Positions 21,421 to 32,028 of a DNA stretch of 64,000 nt are shown here, one piece after another. The translations under genes were made by a program, and so were the position numbers. Location of the stretch: positions 16,244,001 through 16,308,000 of the forward strand of contig NC_091973.1 of the NCBI RefSeq assembly GCF_036711975.1. The letters run 5' to 3'. The stretch comes from Onthophagus taurus. Its lineage: Eukaryota > Arthropoda > Insecta > Coleoptera > Scarabaeidae. How positions within the stretch are numbered: position 1 is the stretch's first letter; the number at the start of each line of letters is the position of its first letter. The notes below the pieces were generated by a model. It made no database searches and was not told the DNA's origin. It worked only from the letters and a program-made list of their open reading frames with translations.

Positions 21421-22260
21421 AAAGAATCTTGAAATCTCTTAGATATATAGGACGAAATCCATAGAGAAAGCCCGTTAGATAAGTTAAATTTGTTCAGGTT
21501 ATCCATAAGAATGTTATGGTGAAGTTTGTCAAAAGCTTTTGTCAGATCGGTGTAAATAGCATCCACCTGAGAGTTATCATTCATAGAATTCTGAATATAT
21601 TGAACAAACGCAACTAGATTCATCTCAACTGATCGCCCACGCAAAAAACCGTGTTGTCGAGGAATAATAGCAGGTCGAAGATAGCTATATAAGTTGTCAT
21701 AAATTAATTTTTCAAAGACCTTCGAAACAATGGATAATAGGGAAATTGGACGATAGTTGCACACAAAATGTCTGCTAGCCGATTTAAAGACTGGAGTTAT
21801 GAAGGCTTTTTTCCATTCAGAGGGAAAGACTGAATTTTCAATGGAGCGGCTGTAGATAATGAATAGAGGAGTTGCCAACTCCCCTGCACATTTAGCAATA
21901 AAGTGTCCCGGCAAGCCATCAGGGCCAGGGCCCAATTTATGGTCGACTTGTGTCAGAAGGTGAGAGACATCACGTTCAGAGAACCACGGCTGCTATTGGT
22001 AAATAACATTTCGCTTGTGAGAGGTATTCAGGCAACCGTCGATATAAACAGAGCTAAAAAACTGAGAGAAAAGTTCAGTTATACGCTTCCCGTCATCCGC
22101 CACCTCACCGTTCAGCTCCATTCGAGACGGAATACTGCCGCCACCGCGTCTTTTACTTTTAACAAAAGACCACAAACTAGATGGGCAATCAATCAAGTTA
22201 CTCTGAACGCGATTCAGATAAGTGCGATAATCAGCAGCAATTAAAGCTTTGGCACGCTTG
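21420..22260 (-). pseudogene. LINE reverse transcriptase, N-terminal two thirds
   Basis: Contains GPDGLPGHF, KKAFITPVFKSA, NYRPISLLS, QHGFLRGRSVEMNL and YTDLTKAFDKLHH (motif A, first catalytic Asp), then stops matching LINE RTs and turns into polymerase-B sequence near 21420. Upstream in another frame (22196-21993) is the endonuclease-RT linker (WSFVKSKR). Frameshifts separate these blocks. Confidence 0.8.
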
Positions 22261-22269
22261 CGCTGGAAG

Positions 22270-23006
22270 CTAAAGGAAAGATAAAGGAAAGAAGTCGTTT
22301 CGATTACCCCATCTCTTCCACTTTTTATGGTATTTCAATTTTTCTTTAACAGATTTAATAGTAGAAGGCGTATAGCAGTGAGGAAAACGATTATTACGGG
22401 AGAAGTTCTGGGGAACGAATTCATTCATATACCCATACAAGACAGAATAAAAAGTATCAACACAGAGATCAACACCTAACCCACTAAATAAACTGCGCCA
22501 ATCAACGCTTGCCAGCCCACCCCTGAGACCGTCAAAATCCGCACGATCAAACCTCCAGGTGACCGAAGGGCTTTCACGCAAGACATGACGTTTATCAAAC
22601 TTAAACAAAAATTCTAAAGCAGGGTGATGCCCATCCAAGTCAACTAGCGGATCGTTACAGGAGCGCACCGAATCGACTCCTCCCGAGTTGCACAAAATTA
22701 AATCTAGGTATCTGGAGTTATTGTTAGCAATATTATTAAATTGAGACAAATTACAATAAGAAATAGTAAGAAGTAACTCAGTCGCACGAGGGTTAGCGAC
22801 GACAACAGGCACAAGGTTCCCCGCGACTGACGCGCCCCAAGAAATGTTGGGAACATTGAAATCACCCTCCAATAGTATAGGTGTGCTGGAGACCGGTCGC
22901 GCACGTACTGAAGTTGACGGAGGAAAAGGTTAAATGACACAGAATCACTTGGAGGCAAATATACGCAGCATAACAACACTCGCGAGCCACAAAAGCATAC
23001 ACTCAA
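22270..23006 (-). pseudogene. LINE APE-type endonuclease (frameshifted)
   Basis: Two overlapping frames encode one domain: CCVYLPPSD (from 23006) in one, and GDFNVPNISWG, YLDLILCN and LDGHHPALEF in the other (from 22872). GDFN and the terminal DHxP-like HHP are conserved endonuclease positions. A frameshift near 22860 separates them. Confidence 0.75.
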
Positions 23007-23166
23007 CCAAAGGTCCTCGACATTCGAATGAAAACTAGGTACAGGGACCGCGACAATGCCCGCGCGAACCGCAACAAGAACACCACCGCCATAGTAGACA
23101 GAGTATATATAAACAGAGTCATAGTCTAAATAAAAGGCTTAATAAAAATTTTTAATTTTGGCTGAC

Positions 23167-24135
23167 CTAAAGCTTCGACAAGTCTTCGGCCGATTTAATA
23201 ATCATGACGCTCGATCTATCGTCGCGACGAACGTGTATTACGCAATTTTTCAACCAGCAAAACTTGTACTCCTTCAAGCGGCATGCCTCTTTACTCCTTT
23301 TAAATAATTCAGCGCTAGCAGGGGTCAGATGTTCGTTAATAAACAGCTTGTCGCTTATATTGGGAATAAAGAGGCCAGGGGAGGCAGTATTGTTATTCTT
23401 CCGATACATCTTAGAGGCCGAAAGAAACTGATTGCGCAAATTCCTAGACACAAACTTTACAACAATATTTCTCCTTCAACCGCCAATCCCGTGTGCACCG
23501 TCTTCACCAGAGGGAGAACGAGAAGGAAGTCGATGAACCGTGTCAACATCAGATCCACCAACCGGGCAACCAATGACCGCTCCAATATCAGAAATCACCG
23601 CACCCAAATTTTCATTTCTTCCCTCCGGAATGCCGGACAAGATAAGATTACTCAACCTGGAGTACTGTTCCAAATGCTGCACACGTGAGGACAAATCGGC
23701 AACAGTCCCTCTCAACTGGACGTTCTCTGCAGCGACACCTTCCACTCGTTTAACTCTATCATAAAAACCTTTAAGGGTTTTCTCAAAGTCACTTATTTTA
23801 TCCCCAAAAAAGGAAATTGACTTCAACAGATCATCGTATTTGGAGTTCATGACCTTAATATCCGCTTGGATAGACTGTAAAATGCGACGCAAATCAATCA
23901 CAGACGGAGTCGAAGAAGAGGTCGCAGAGTCATCCTCAATAACCACCGAACTATTATTAGCGCCCCTACAGCTGGGACACTTCCAAAATACTCCCTCGGT
24001 TTTATATTGAGACAAGTTCGATTTAGAAATATTGACGCAAACCGCATGATAAGAACCTCCGCACTCTCCAGAGCACTCCAAACCAGGTTGTTTAGTAGTA
24101 GTACGCGCGCCGCAAGAGCGGCATTCACGAGACAT
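23167..24135 (-). pseudogene. LINE ORF1: PHD finger plus coiled coil
   Basis: From the ATG at 24135 the first 65 residues hold a PHD-type Cys/His cluster (CRSCG, C..CG..YH, C....W.CP.CR). A coiled coil follows (about residues 90-165, LRRILQSIQADIKVM onward), then a conserved LSNLILSGIPEG stretch like LINE ORF1 RNA-binding regions. A frameshift near 23470 moves the C-terminal part into frame 23451-23167. PHD-bearing ORF1 proteins are known in CR1/Jockey-type LINEs, where they chaperone the RNA. Confidence 0.75.
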
Positions 24136-24382
24136 TACGCTCTAAATTAAGCCTGAGAGCAAGTACGGCGAGGCGCAAAAAACTGGTCACGAAGAAAACT
24201 CGGGTCGGAACAGAAAGATAGATCCTTTTAAAATGAAAGTACCTTAATACTGATGAATAACGAATTAAACCCGTTAATCAGCACACTCACTAGCACCGTG
24301 TAAGTCAGAGAACCAAAATTAAAAGTACCAAAAAACACCGAAAAATTACCCAATCGGGATTCGACAGTAAAAGCACATGTAG

Positions 24383-24965
24383 TCAGCACTGATTCATAAA
24401 CTTAAATTCGTCAAGAAAGTAGCCAGCGGATAGACACTGGTTAAACAAAGCAGTCAATACGGGAATCAGACAATTTTTAACTTTTTTTAACATTATTGAA
24501 TTTAGACCAAAGAAATCAACAGTTTCTCCAGATTTGAGGGCATCGAAGGAGTCCCGGACCTCCACTTGAGAGAAAGGTTGAAATGTAAAATATTTATTAT
24601 TAGCACCATTAACATGTTCAATAAATAATGACAAAGGATCAACACCACCACTTATATTTTTAGCTAAATTACAAGGGATATTCAAAAAGAAATCATTAAG
24701 TTGTTCAGCATCTAAATTACTATCCGTTTCGTTGACTCTTTGAGAGGCTTTATTAGTATTGATTATTTTCCGAATAGCAGAAGACTGATTTGTGTGATTC
24801 AAAATAAATTTGTTAGTAGCATTTCTTTTAGCTTGACTAACTGCTAACTTATAAGATTTACGACATTTGTTACGTTCAGCAAGTGTGTACGAATTTTTAT
24901 TGAATCTGTATAGATCACAAAGAAAACAAAGTTTTTCTTTATGTTGTTTAAGTTCCGAATTATAC
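24383..24965 (-). pseudogene. LINE endonuclease-RT linker fragment
   Basis: Minus-strand coding remnant of a separate LINE: a linker rich in Lys/Asn, then the RT N-terminal region (AEQLNDFFLNIP, FDALKSGETVDFFGLNS, PVLTALFNQCLSAGYFLDEFK). It is cut at the left near 24383 and interrupted at the right by the tail of the next LINE at about 24970. Confidence 0.7.
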
Positions 24966-24969
24966 CAAG

Positions 24970-25000
24970 ATAATAATAATAATAATAATAATAATTTATT
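24970..25000 (-). repeat. (TAA)n tail of LINE
   Basis: A run of TAA repeats directly after the 3' end of the LINE to the right (minus strand). It marks that element's 3' terminus. Confidence 0.75.
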
Positions 25001-25115
25001 TAATCACCTGGCTACAAATAGTAGATGTGACAAGTTCAAACCACATACAATATATAATACACAATATACACAATATTCAACAAAGAAAGAGAGAAATTAA
25101 ATTATGAAGTATGAC

Positions 25116-25397
25116 CTATGCTAGTTGACTAGGACTAATACTAAAATTAAATGACAAGTATTCCTGGCGGTCGTAAAACGCCCTTTCTACAAGCATCATT
25201 TTTACTTTATGTTTAAATGAGCTAAGCGTATCAGCTTTTTTAATTGCAGATGGCAAATTATTATAGAGCTTTGGGAAATCATACCGTGGACTCTTTTCAA
25301 AGAAAGCCGTCTTATGATGACCCAAGCACACCAAACTATCAGATCTAGTTTCGTAATTGTGTTTCATGACAGGGTATCTATCGACATGCTCCCGCAC
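25116..25397 (-). pseudogene. C-terminal region of the LINE ORF2
   Basis: Frame with YNLPSAIKKADTLSSFKHKVKMML, the usual C-terminal end of CR1/Jockey ORF2 (LP..I....s...FK..lk..L). It overlaps the main RT frame at 25364-25397, so a single frameshift near there separates it. Confidence 0.7.
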
Positions 25398-27256
25398 ATG
25401 AACAACTGATTTATATATATATATATACTTTGAAGAGTAAGAAGCGAATTGGCCTTGAATGTATCTCTACACCAATCTCTGCAGTTTAGGTCGAAGATTA
25501 ATCTTATAATGCGCTTCTGTGCTACAAAGGCACGCCGCCACTCCGTCGATCTTCCCCACAATAATATATTGTATGAGAGATGCGAATAACAGAGAGCATA
25601 ATACGCATCTAATAATCCCGATAGCGGGAGGCATCCCTTCAACTTCAGAATTGCATAGAAGGACGAGTTCAATTTCGAAACCAGATGATCAACATGTTTG
25701 TCAAAACTTAGCTGCTCGTCTAGATAAACACCCAAAAACTTGCAGCTATTTGATAGAATGATATCATCGGCTTGCGGAAGCCTTCTCCTCTTATGAAAAT
25801 TTACAAACACGGTCTTTTTTAGATTAAGAACAATACGATTTTGTTTGCACCAAGCATCAAATGATTCAACGGTATGCTTGACTTTAGAAAAAAGCATATC
25901 AGCATCATTCGACGCCAGGGCAATTGACGTGTCATCGGCATACATGACTATGTGGACATCGGAAAGATACTCAGGAAGGTCATTTATGTACAATAGAAAA
26001 ATTAATGGGCCCAAGATTGAGCCCTGGGGAACTCCCAGTCGAACATTTGATTCCGATGACTCCTGACCAGAGAGGACCACTTTTATTTTTCGTTCCTCCA
26101 CAAATGATTGAAGCCAATTTAAAATCGTGCCTCGCAAACCCAAAGCATACAATTTCTGCATGCTGTACACTAGTGGCAGCGAATCAAACGCACGCGACAT
26201 GTCGAAGAACAGACCCACAGCAAAATTACCTTTATCCAGGTTATCGTAGATGAACTCAATAAAATTCAATGACGCAGTCTCTGTAGACAGGCCCCGCCTA
26301 AAACCATGCTGAGCACTACTAACAACATTGAACCTGTCCAGAAAACTCAAAATTCGCTCCGAGACAATGCTTTCAAATATCTTTGAAAAAACGCTAGTTA
26401 TCGCTATTGGTCTGAAATTGTTGACATTTGTAGGATCACCAGCCTTGAAAACTGGAATGACCCGAGAAATTATCAGCGCCCCGGGAAAGATTCCAGAACA
26501 AACAGAAAAATTAAATACATGCTTAAGGGGCTCGACCAGACAAGACGCTACATACTTAATTACACTCACACCGATGCCATCGCAACCCGTCGAGCGTACG
26601 TTTTTTAAGCGCTTGATGGCCGCTAGAATTTCTGCGGAGGATATAGTATACAAAAATATGCTATTGGGTACAGAGCTACCAACGGTGCAAGATACATCCC
26701 TCATCGGGCCATAAATCAACTCTACCTTCTCCTCAACAGATGTTGTGAAAAACTTTGAAAATGTTGAGCAGATCTGCGCAGTGTCGCTAATCATATGACC
26801 ATCATCCGAACGCAACAGAAAACTAGTTTGCTTCCTTCCTTTACCCAATTGGTTATTTACACAATGCCACACTGCGCGACTTCTATTCGATGACTCTATT
26901 ATTTGTTTCATAGTATGTTTCTTTTTAGTTTCATTAATTAGTTTTCTATATGAACCCTTCTTAACATTATATAAGTTACGCAACTCCGGATAACCGTTGC
27001 TCATACTCCAAAACATGTCTTTAAGTTCCCTGCCAGCACTTATTATATCATTTGTAATCCAGGGAGCTCTATTACAACCACCAGGACGACCAGAAACTAT
27101 AGGGCAACATATATCAAAGTAAAACATAAATACATTCAAAAAACGGTCATAAGAGTCGGATTGAATATTTGAACAGATATCCGACCAATCATAATCACGT
27201 AAATGCGAATATAACTTAGCAAGATTCGAATTTGACAACACACGACGCCTTACTAC
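25364..27256 (-). CDS. LINE ORF2 reverse transcriptase
   Basis: A long open frame covers the linker, fingers, palm and thumb of a LINE RT: TGCDGIGVSVIK, FRPIAITSVFSKIFE, AQHGFRRGLSTETA, FFDMSRAFDSL (motif A), GVPQGSILGPLIFLLYIND (motif B), MYADDT (catalytic, near 25940), LNLKKT and KFLGVYLD. It starts in the coding sequence of the upstream endonuclease, which is now beyond the Gypsy insertion. A frameshift near 25390 truncates the last part. The catalytic residues are intact. Confidence 0.85.
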   Translation of the reverse strand, partial: VVRRRVLSNSNLAKLYSHLRDYDWSDICSNIQSDSYDRFLNVFMFYFDICCPIVSGRPGGCNRAPWITNDIISAGRELKDMFWSMSNGYPELRNLYNVKKGSYRKLINETKKKHTMKQIIESSNRSRAVWHCVNNQLGKGRKQTSFLLRSDDGHMISDTAQICSTFSKFFTTSVEEKVELIYGPMRDVSCTVGSSVPNSIFLYTISSAEILAAIKRLKNVRSTGCDGIGVSVIKYVASCLVEPLKHVFNFSVCSGIFPGALIISRVIPVFKAGDPTNVNNFRPIAITSVFSKIFESIVSERILSFLDRFNVVSSAQHGFRRGLSTETASLNFIEFIYDNLDKGNFAVGLFFDMSRAFDSLPLVYSMQKLYALGLRGTILNWLQSFVEERKIKVVLSGQESSESNVRLGVPQGSILGPLIFLLYINDLPEYLSDVHIVMYADDTSIALASNDADMLFSKVKHTVESFDAWCKQNRIVLNLKKTVFVNFHKRRRLPQADDIILSNSCKFLGVYLDEQLSFDKHVDHLVSKLNSSFYAILKLKGCLPLSGLLDAYYALCYSHLSYNILLWGRSTEWRRAFVAQKRIIRLIFDLNCRDWCRDTFKANSLLTLQSIYIYINQLFMCGSMSIDTLS

Positions 27257-27622
27257 TGTTACGGGGGATGGATTGCGCCGAAGAAGAAACAACAGTTGTT
27301 GAATAAAACGAAATAATTTATTTACAAAAATATGTACAAAAAAAAAACCCTCAAAGGTTTTTTTAAGACGAAAGGGGTCGTCTTCGAATTGGCGGTTGAA
27401 GTGCTGGCTTGTTGTCGCTGTTATCGTTGTCGCTGTTGTTGTCGCTTCGGAGTTCGGTTGGAATTGACCGCTGATGGAAACCCGGCCGCCTTAAATAGGC
27501 GCCCTTGGGTAAAACCCTATCAACCGGGCGTTGTGGTTGGTTGGCGACCGTCCGATCTGTAGGTAGGGCTGACGACCAATGGCCAAGCAGATCGAACGGC
27601 GCTCAATTCGTACTTGGTGACA
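27257..27622 (-). repeat. Gypsy 3' LTR
   Basis: The 366-bp LTR at the 3' end of the element in transcription direction. It contains the same promoter-proximal and polyadenylation sequence as the 5' LTR but lacks one 12-bp copy of the CTGCTGTTGTCG unit. Confidence 0.95.
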
Positions 27623-27636
27623 CCCCCTCCCTCAAG
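27623..27636 (-). promoter_or_regulatory. Gypsy polypurine tract
   Basis: Minus strand reads GAGGGAGGGGG immediately before the 3' LTR, the purine tract that primes plus-strand DNA. Confidence 0.75.
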
Positions 27637-30600
27637 GCGCTGGTTCGGGCTGCGCAGGTGGGTGTCGATGTGGTGGAGGAGCCAGACGTAGGTCGTTGGT
27701 GTGGACTTTGCTGGGCTCTGCAGTCTGGTGTCTGCGGATCCAGTACGTTGTAGGTCCGGCCTCCTCTATAACCATGTGGGGTCCTATCCAACGAGGACCA
27801 AACGGCGTCGCTACATGAGCCCGCTCCATTACGAGCTGCCTTGGCAGGAACCGCCTGGGTGGTGGTACAGCCCCAGCGTATCGCTGGCGGTATCGGTGCT
27901 CGTTCCTGTGCGCTCGTCTTCTTCTCTCGGCCCGTCCTGCCGCTGGCTGTTGACCATCTTGGGGGCCCTCAAGAAACCATTCCCCAGGTCGCGGTAACTC
28001 GTATCCCAACAGCAGGGCGGCGGGGGTTTCTCTTGTCGCCGCGTTGCGCCGTGACCGAACGTTGAATAGAGCCCGATTGATGTGTCGATCCCAGGTCGTT
28101 GGATTTATGCCCTGGAGTTGGATCCGTATGCATTTCTTTATTTCTTGAATCCTCCTCTCCGCAGGATTGGCCTGAGGGTGGTATATCGGCGTCGTCCAGT
28201 GGTGGCACCCCCAACGTCTCAGCGCGGAGTCCCAGTTTTCGCTGGTAAACTGAGGCCCGTTGTCGGATAAAATGGCCCTTGGATAACCATACCGGGGAAA
28301 CACCTCACTCTCCAGGATATTTATGATTTTCGGAGCGCTGCTGGTAGCGGCCGGAAACGCCTCCACCCATCGACTGAACAGGTCGGTGACAACGAACACA
28401 AACCTGTTGTTATCTCGTGTTTTCACGTATGGGCCCATGAGGTCTACTGCCAAAACTTCCCATGGTTGTGTGGGCGCTCGTGGTCGTAATGGAGCCCGCT
28501 TGAGCGATGAGCAGGCCCAGCAATCCCGGACGTGTCTGGCCACGTCTTCCTCTACGCCGAGCCACCAGTATTTCCTCAGGATGACCCTCGTGGTTTCCTC
28601 AGCTCCGGGATGGCCTGCGGTGGACGCGTCATGGTAAGCGTGCAACACCTGGTCGTGCATGTCCTGTGGCACGATCAATCGGTTACCATCGGGATGTCGT
28701 CTCCACAAAAGCCCATCATGCACTAAATACTGGGCGGCGACTCTAGCTTCCGCCGGGTTTGCGGGACCCGCCTCGTTGATTCCGTCCAGGGTACGAATCA
28801 GGTTTTGGCTGTGGGGATTTCGTCGTTGACTGTCTTTTAAGTCGTCTGCTAGCCCAGGGAATTCGACACATGCGATGTGGGGTCGGACGTTTTTTGGTTC
28901 TTGTTCGGCGGATGGTGGAAGAAACATCCGGTCGACGTCAGCTGTGTGACCCGCAGGAGTCGTTGGCTCATGCCCGGGTTGGCGCGAGAGAAAGTCCGGG
29001 AGTTCGTTCTGTTCCCCCGGGACGTGTTGTACGTCAAATTTATATTCCTGAAGAAGGAGCGCCCACCGGGATAACTTGGCGTTCCGGTCCTTCATGGTGT
29101 CAAGCCATAACAATGCTCTACTGTCGGTGCGCAGGGTGAATCTTCTGTCCTCCAGGTACGGTCGGAAAAATCGCATCGCCCAGACGACTGCCAAGCATTC
29201 CTGTTCGTTAGCATGGTAGCGCTGCTCAGTGGGAGACAACTTGGCGCTGGCAAATGCGATGATCTTCCTTCCCGGTTCTTGGTAGAGGACCGCGGCAATT
29301 CCCTTCCCGCTGGCATCGGTCTGTAGCACGAAAGGTTGAGTGAAGTCCGGGCGTCTAAGTTGCAGTGGGCGGCTCAGTAGCTGTTTAATCTCGAGAAAGG
29401 CGTTCTCGGCTTCAGCTGTCCACTTAAACTGTTTCTGGCCCCGCAAGAGATCTGTCAGCGGGGTTAACACTTCGGCGCAGCGTGGAATAAACCCGCGTAG
29501 CCAGTTACACAGTCCCAAGAAGGATCGCAGCTGCTTCTTGTTGGACGGTCTCGATGCGTCGCAGAGGGAGTTGACGTGGTTCGGTAAGGGCTCCACTCCT
29601 CCTGGTGTAATCCGGTGACCCAGGTAGTCGATGGTTGTTGCCCCCAAGTGGCATTTTTCCGGTGATAACCGGAGGTTGTGTAACCGGAGCCGTTCAAACA
29701 CCAGGTGTAAGTGTCTAAGGTGTTCTTCCCAGGAGTTGCTGTAGACGATGACATCATCCAGGTACACCAGGGCGAATTTCCGGAGGTATCCAGGGAGCAC
29801 TTCTTGCGTCATCAACTTCTGGAACGTCGCCGGGGCATTCTTCAATCCGAAAGGCATGACGCGAAACTGGTAGGTGGCACCGTCGGGAGTTGTGAAGGCG
29901 GTTAAGGGTCGAGACCCCTTCTCCATTGGGATTTGCCAATATCCGGACCGCAGGTCGAGGCTCGAAAAAACGGTAGCCTGGCTGAGGTCCCGCAGCGTCT
30001 CGTGGATGATTGGCAACGCTGAGGACTCGTCCACCGTTTGCTGGTTTAATCGACGGTAGTCGACGCAAAACCTCTTGGCCCCATCTTTCTTCTCCACCAG
30101 TACGATCGGAGATGAATACGGGGAACGACTGGCTTCAATGACACCTTCCGCCAACATCTTCTCTACTTCACGGGCGATAAATTCCTTTTTGGTATAGAAG
30201 CAGCGGTATGGCGGTAGTCGAAACGGCCTTGCTCCTTCGGTGAGCTCCAGTTTGTGCTGAGTTGCCCCTGTGGTACTCTTATGGGAGTCGGTAAACACGT
30301 CGGGGAAGGCACGAAGCGTCGTTAGAAAGGCCTCTTTGTGTTTGTCCGGAAATTGGTGACGGATAGTACTGACGTCCAGAGCGGGCAGTGGCGCAGTGGG
30401 GCTGCCCCGTCGGAAGTACATCGTGGTCCTCTTCTCTTTCCCGAAGTGAAAACAGCCTCGTTGGAAATCGAGGATCACCCCTTGGTCGCGGAACCAGGGA
30501 TCCCCAAAAACAAACGGGGTGCTGAGTCGGGGAACCACCAAAAACTGCTGGGTGCACTGGAGTCCACCGATGGTGAACTGGATTTCGGCCTTCCCGAGGA

Positions 30601-30781
30601 TGGGCAGCTGGGCATTCGGGTCCGCTTGGGTGGCGTAGGTGTCTCCCAGCGGTTTATAAGACGCGACGGCTCTTGAGCTGACGAAGTTGCTTGTCGAGCC
30701 GGAATCCAGGAGAGCTAGGCTGCGCCTTCCTGCTACCTCGATTATTACAGTCGAGCGGCTGGAGCAACCAGGTTCCTCCAA
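27632..30781 (-). CDS. pol: Gypsy Pol polyprotein
   Basis: A 1049-codon open frame with all domains: aspartic protease LLDSGSTSNFV (about residues 23-33), RT with the catalytic YLDD, RNase H LQTDASGKGIAAVL, integrase HHCC zinc-binding region, the rve core (AVDLMGPY, SDNGPQF, NPAERRIQE) and an Arg-rich C-terminal region. All catalytic motifs I can see are present, so this copy may encode active enzyme. No separate env gene follows. It overlaps or directly follows gag in another frame, as is usual for Gypsy gag-pol. Confidence 0.95.
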   Translation of the reverse strand: MEEPGCSSRSTVIIEVAGRRSLALLDSGSTSNFVSSRAVASYKPLGDTYATQADPNAQLPILGKAEIQFTIGGLQCTQQFLVVPRLSTPFVFGDPWFRDQGVILDFQRGCFHFGKEKRTTMYFRRGSPTAPLPALDVSTIRHQFPDKHKEAFLTTLRAFPDVFTDSHKSTTGATQHKLELTEGARPFRLPPYRCFYTKKEFIAREVEKMLAEGVIEASRSPYSSPIVLVEKKDGAKRFCVDYRRLNQQTVDESSALPIIHETLRDLSQATVFSSLDLRSGYWQIPMEKGSRPLTAFTTPDGATYQFRVMPFGLKNAPATFQKLMTQEVLPGYLRKFALVYLDDVIVYSNSWEEHLRHLHLVFERLRLHNLRLSPEKCHLGATTIDYLGHRITPGGVEPLPNHVNSLCDASRPSNKKQLRSFLGLCNWLRGFIPRCAEVLTPLTDLLRGQKQFKWTAEAENAFLEIKQLLSRPLQLRRPDFTQPFVLQTDASGKGIAAVLYQEPGRKIIAFASAKLSPTEQRYHANEQECLAVVWAMRFFRPYLEDRRFTLRTDSRALLWLDTMKDRNAKLSRWALLLQEYKFDVQHVPGEQNELPDFLSRQPGHEPTTPAGHTADVDRMFLPPSAEQEPKNVRPHIACVEFPGLADDLKDSQRRNPHSQNLIRTLDGINEAGPANPAEARVAAQYLVHDGLLWRRHPDGNRLIVPQDMHDQVLHAYHDASTAGHPGAEETTRVILRKYWWLGVEEDVARHVRDCWACSSLKRAPLRPRAPTQPWEVLAVDLMGPYVKTRDNNRFVFVVTDLFSRWVEAFPAATSSAPKIINILESEVFPRYGYPRAILSDNGPQFTSENWDSALRRWGCHHWTTPIYHPQANPAERRIQEIKKCIRIQLQGINPTTWDRHINRALFNVRSRRNAATRETPAALLLGYELPRPGEWFLEGPQDGQQPAAGRAERRRRAHRNEHRYRQRYAGAVPPPRRFLPRQLVMERAHVATPFGPRWIGPHMVIEEAGPTTYWIRRHQTAEPSKVHTNDLRLAPPPHRHPPAQPEPAP

Positions 30782-30789
30782 TGTGGAGA

Positions 30790-31624
30790 TTACTGCGGCC
30801 GTCCGGGTTGTCCTGGGCGAACGGCCGCCGTTTCGTTTCCCGAACCGGCGCTGCGTTGTAGGGGACGGTCACGGTTCCAATGGTACCCGGGGCAGTACCA
30901 GCATCGGGGCACCTTCTTCTTGGGGTCCTCGTTGTCCCCTTCAGGAGTCTTCTTACCCTTTGGAGATGGTGTTGAGGGTTGTTTGAGGAGGCCCGACTTC
31001 TTCAGAAGCGCCTCCGTGCGGATTGCTTTGTGTCGCAACTCGTGTATGTGTACGGGCTTGCAGGTGTTTGCGTTTCAAAAACGCCTGCACCGATTCATCA
31101 GTCTGCTGATGGCGGCTGAAATATTGGCCGTTGATTTGTGCCAATATTTGCGGACTGTTGAACCTTTCCAACAGCGCTTGGTGAAATTCCGCGAAGGACA
31201 TCTCCAAATCATCGAATACACTCCACCACACAGCGGCATCTTCTCGAAGAAAACTGGTCGCTTTCTTTGTTTGTTCCGCTGATGGAATGCCGGTGTCAGT
31301 AAAATATGTCTTTATTACCTTGATGAATTCTGCAGGATCCTCCAAGGAATCGCCGGTGAAGCACGGGGGCTCGGCTTTTGGGATGCAGACATGTTCGGCC
31401 AATAACTTTGACAGGGCGCAAACCTGTGTCTGAACGGTCGCACTGTCTTGTTTCGGTTCTTCGGCGGTCTTCCCCATCTTCTGAGTTTGGGATTCTTTTC
31501 CTTTCTTCTCTTCTTTAATCGGTTGGGTGGGCCCCTCTTCTTCTGAAGAGCTTGCCAAATCTTCCTTCGTCGGATATGGCCGTGTCGACAATGAACGGCT
31601 TCTCGTTGTTGGTCCTTTTGGCAT
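30790..31624 (-). pseudogene. gag: Gypsy Gag (frameshifted near its end)
   Basis: From the ATG at 31624: an acidic/basic N-terminus, then a capsid domain around 31380-31080 (FTGDSLEDPAEFIKVIKTYF, AAVWWSVF, FAEFHQALLERFNSP, VQAFLKRKHLQAR). The frame then ends in an unrelated tail at 30953, while the nucleocapsid part with the zinc knuckle (CWYCPGYHWNRDRP) lies in another frame, 31038-30790. A small indel near 31050 explains this. The knuckle lacks one canonical Cys/His spacing. Confidence 0.75.
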
Positions 31625-31632
31625 TATCGGGC

Positions 31633-31650
31633 CATACGTTGGGCGCCAAT
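31633..31650 (-). promoter_or_regulatory. Gypsy primer binding site
   Basis: Minus strand reads TTGGCGCCCAACGTATGG just after the 5' LTR, a standard Gypsy-type tRNA primer site. Confidence 0.75.
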
Positions 31651-32028
31651 TGTTACGGGGGATGGATTGCGCCGAAGAAGAAACAACAGTTGTTGAATAA
31701 AACGAAATAATTTATTTACAAAAATATGTACAAAAAAAAAACCCTCAAAGGTTTTTTTAAGACGAAAGGGGTCGTCTTCGAATTGGCGGTTGAAGTGCTG
31801 GCTTGTTGTCGCTGCTGTTGTCGCTGTTATCGTTGTCGCTGTTGTTGTCGCTTCGGAGTTCGGTTGGAATTGACCGCTGATGGAAACCCGGCCGCCTTAA
31901 ATAGGCGCCCTTGGGTAAAACCCTATCAACCGGGCGTTGTGGTTGGTTGGCGACCGTCCGATCCGTAGGTAGGGTTGACGACCAATGGCCAAGCAGATCG
32001 AACGGCGCTCAATTCGTACTTGGTGACA
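31651..32028 (-). repeat. Gypsy 5' LTR
   Basis: The 378-bp LTR at the start of the element in transcription direction, with one extra 12-bp CTGCTGTTGTCG unit compared with the 3' LTR. Confidence 0.95.

Larger units (their letters stand above)
21420..24380 (-). mobile_element. LINE with PHD-finger ORF1 (3' truncated)
   Basis: Minus-strand order is 5' leader, ORF1 (24135-23167), endonuclease (about 23100-22270) and RT (22260-21420). The element lacks the RT YxDD motif, C-terminus and 3' tail, being joined to the polymerase relic at about 21420. LINEs never lose only the 3' end by normal priming, so a later deletion or rearrangement is likely. Confidence 0.75.
27257..32028 (-). mobile_element. 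Young Gypsy-type LTR retrotransposon
   Basis: Complete element of about 4.8 kb with two LTRs (27257-27622 and 31651-32028) that begin TGTTACGGGGG and end GGTGACA, flanked by a 4-bp CTAC duplication (27253-27256 and 32029-32032). The minus strand encodes gag then pol. The LTRs differ by one 12-bp tandem unit and about two substitutions, so the insertion is recent. It interrupts ORF2 of the LINE around it. Its coding sequence is more GC-rich than the neighbours. Confidence 0.95.

Noticed and set aside
24970-25000. (TAA)n run as a telomeric or satellite repeat
   Set aside because: It lies exactly at a LINE 3' end and is the usual LINE tail.
27701-30986. Many plus-strand open frames opposite the Gypsy pol gene
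   Set aside because: They are antisense shadows of a GC-rich coding sequence; none has recognisable domains.
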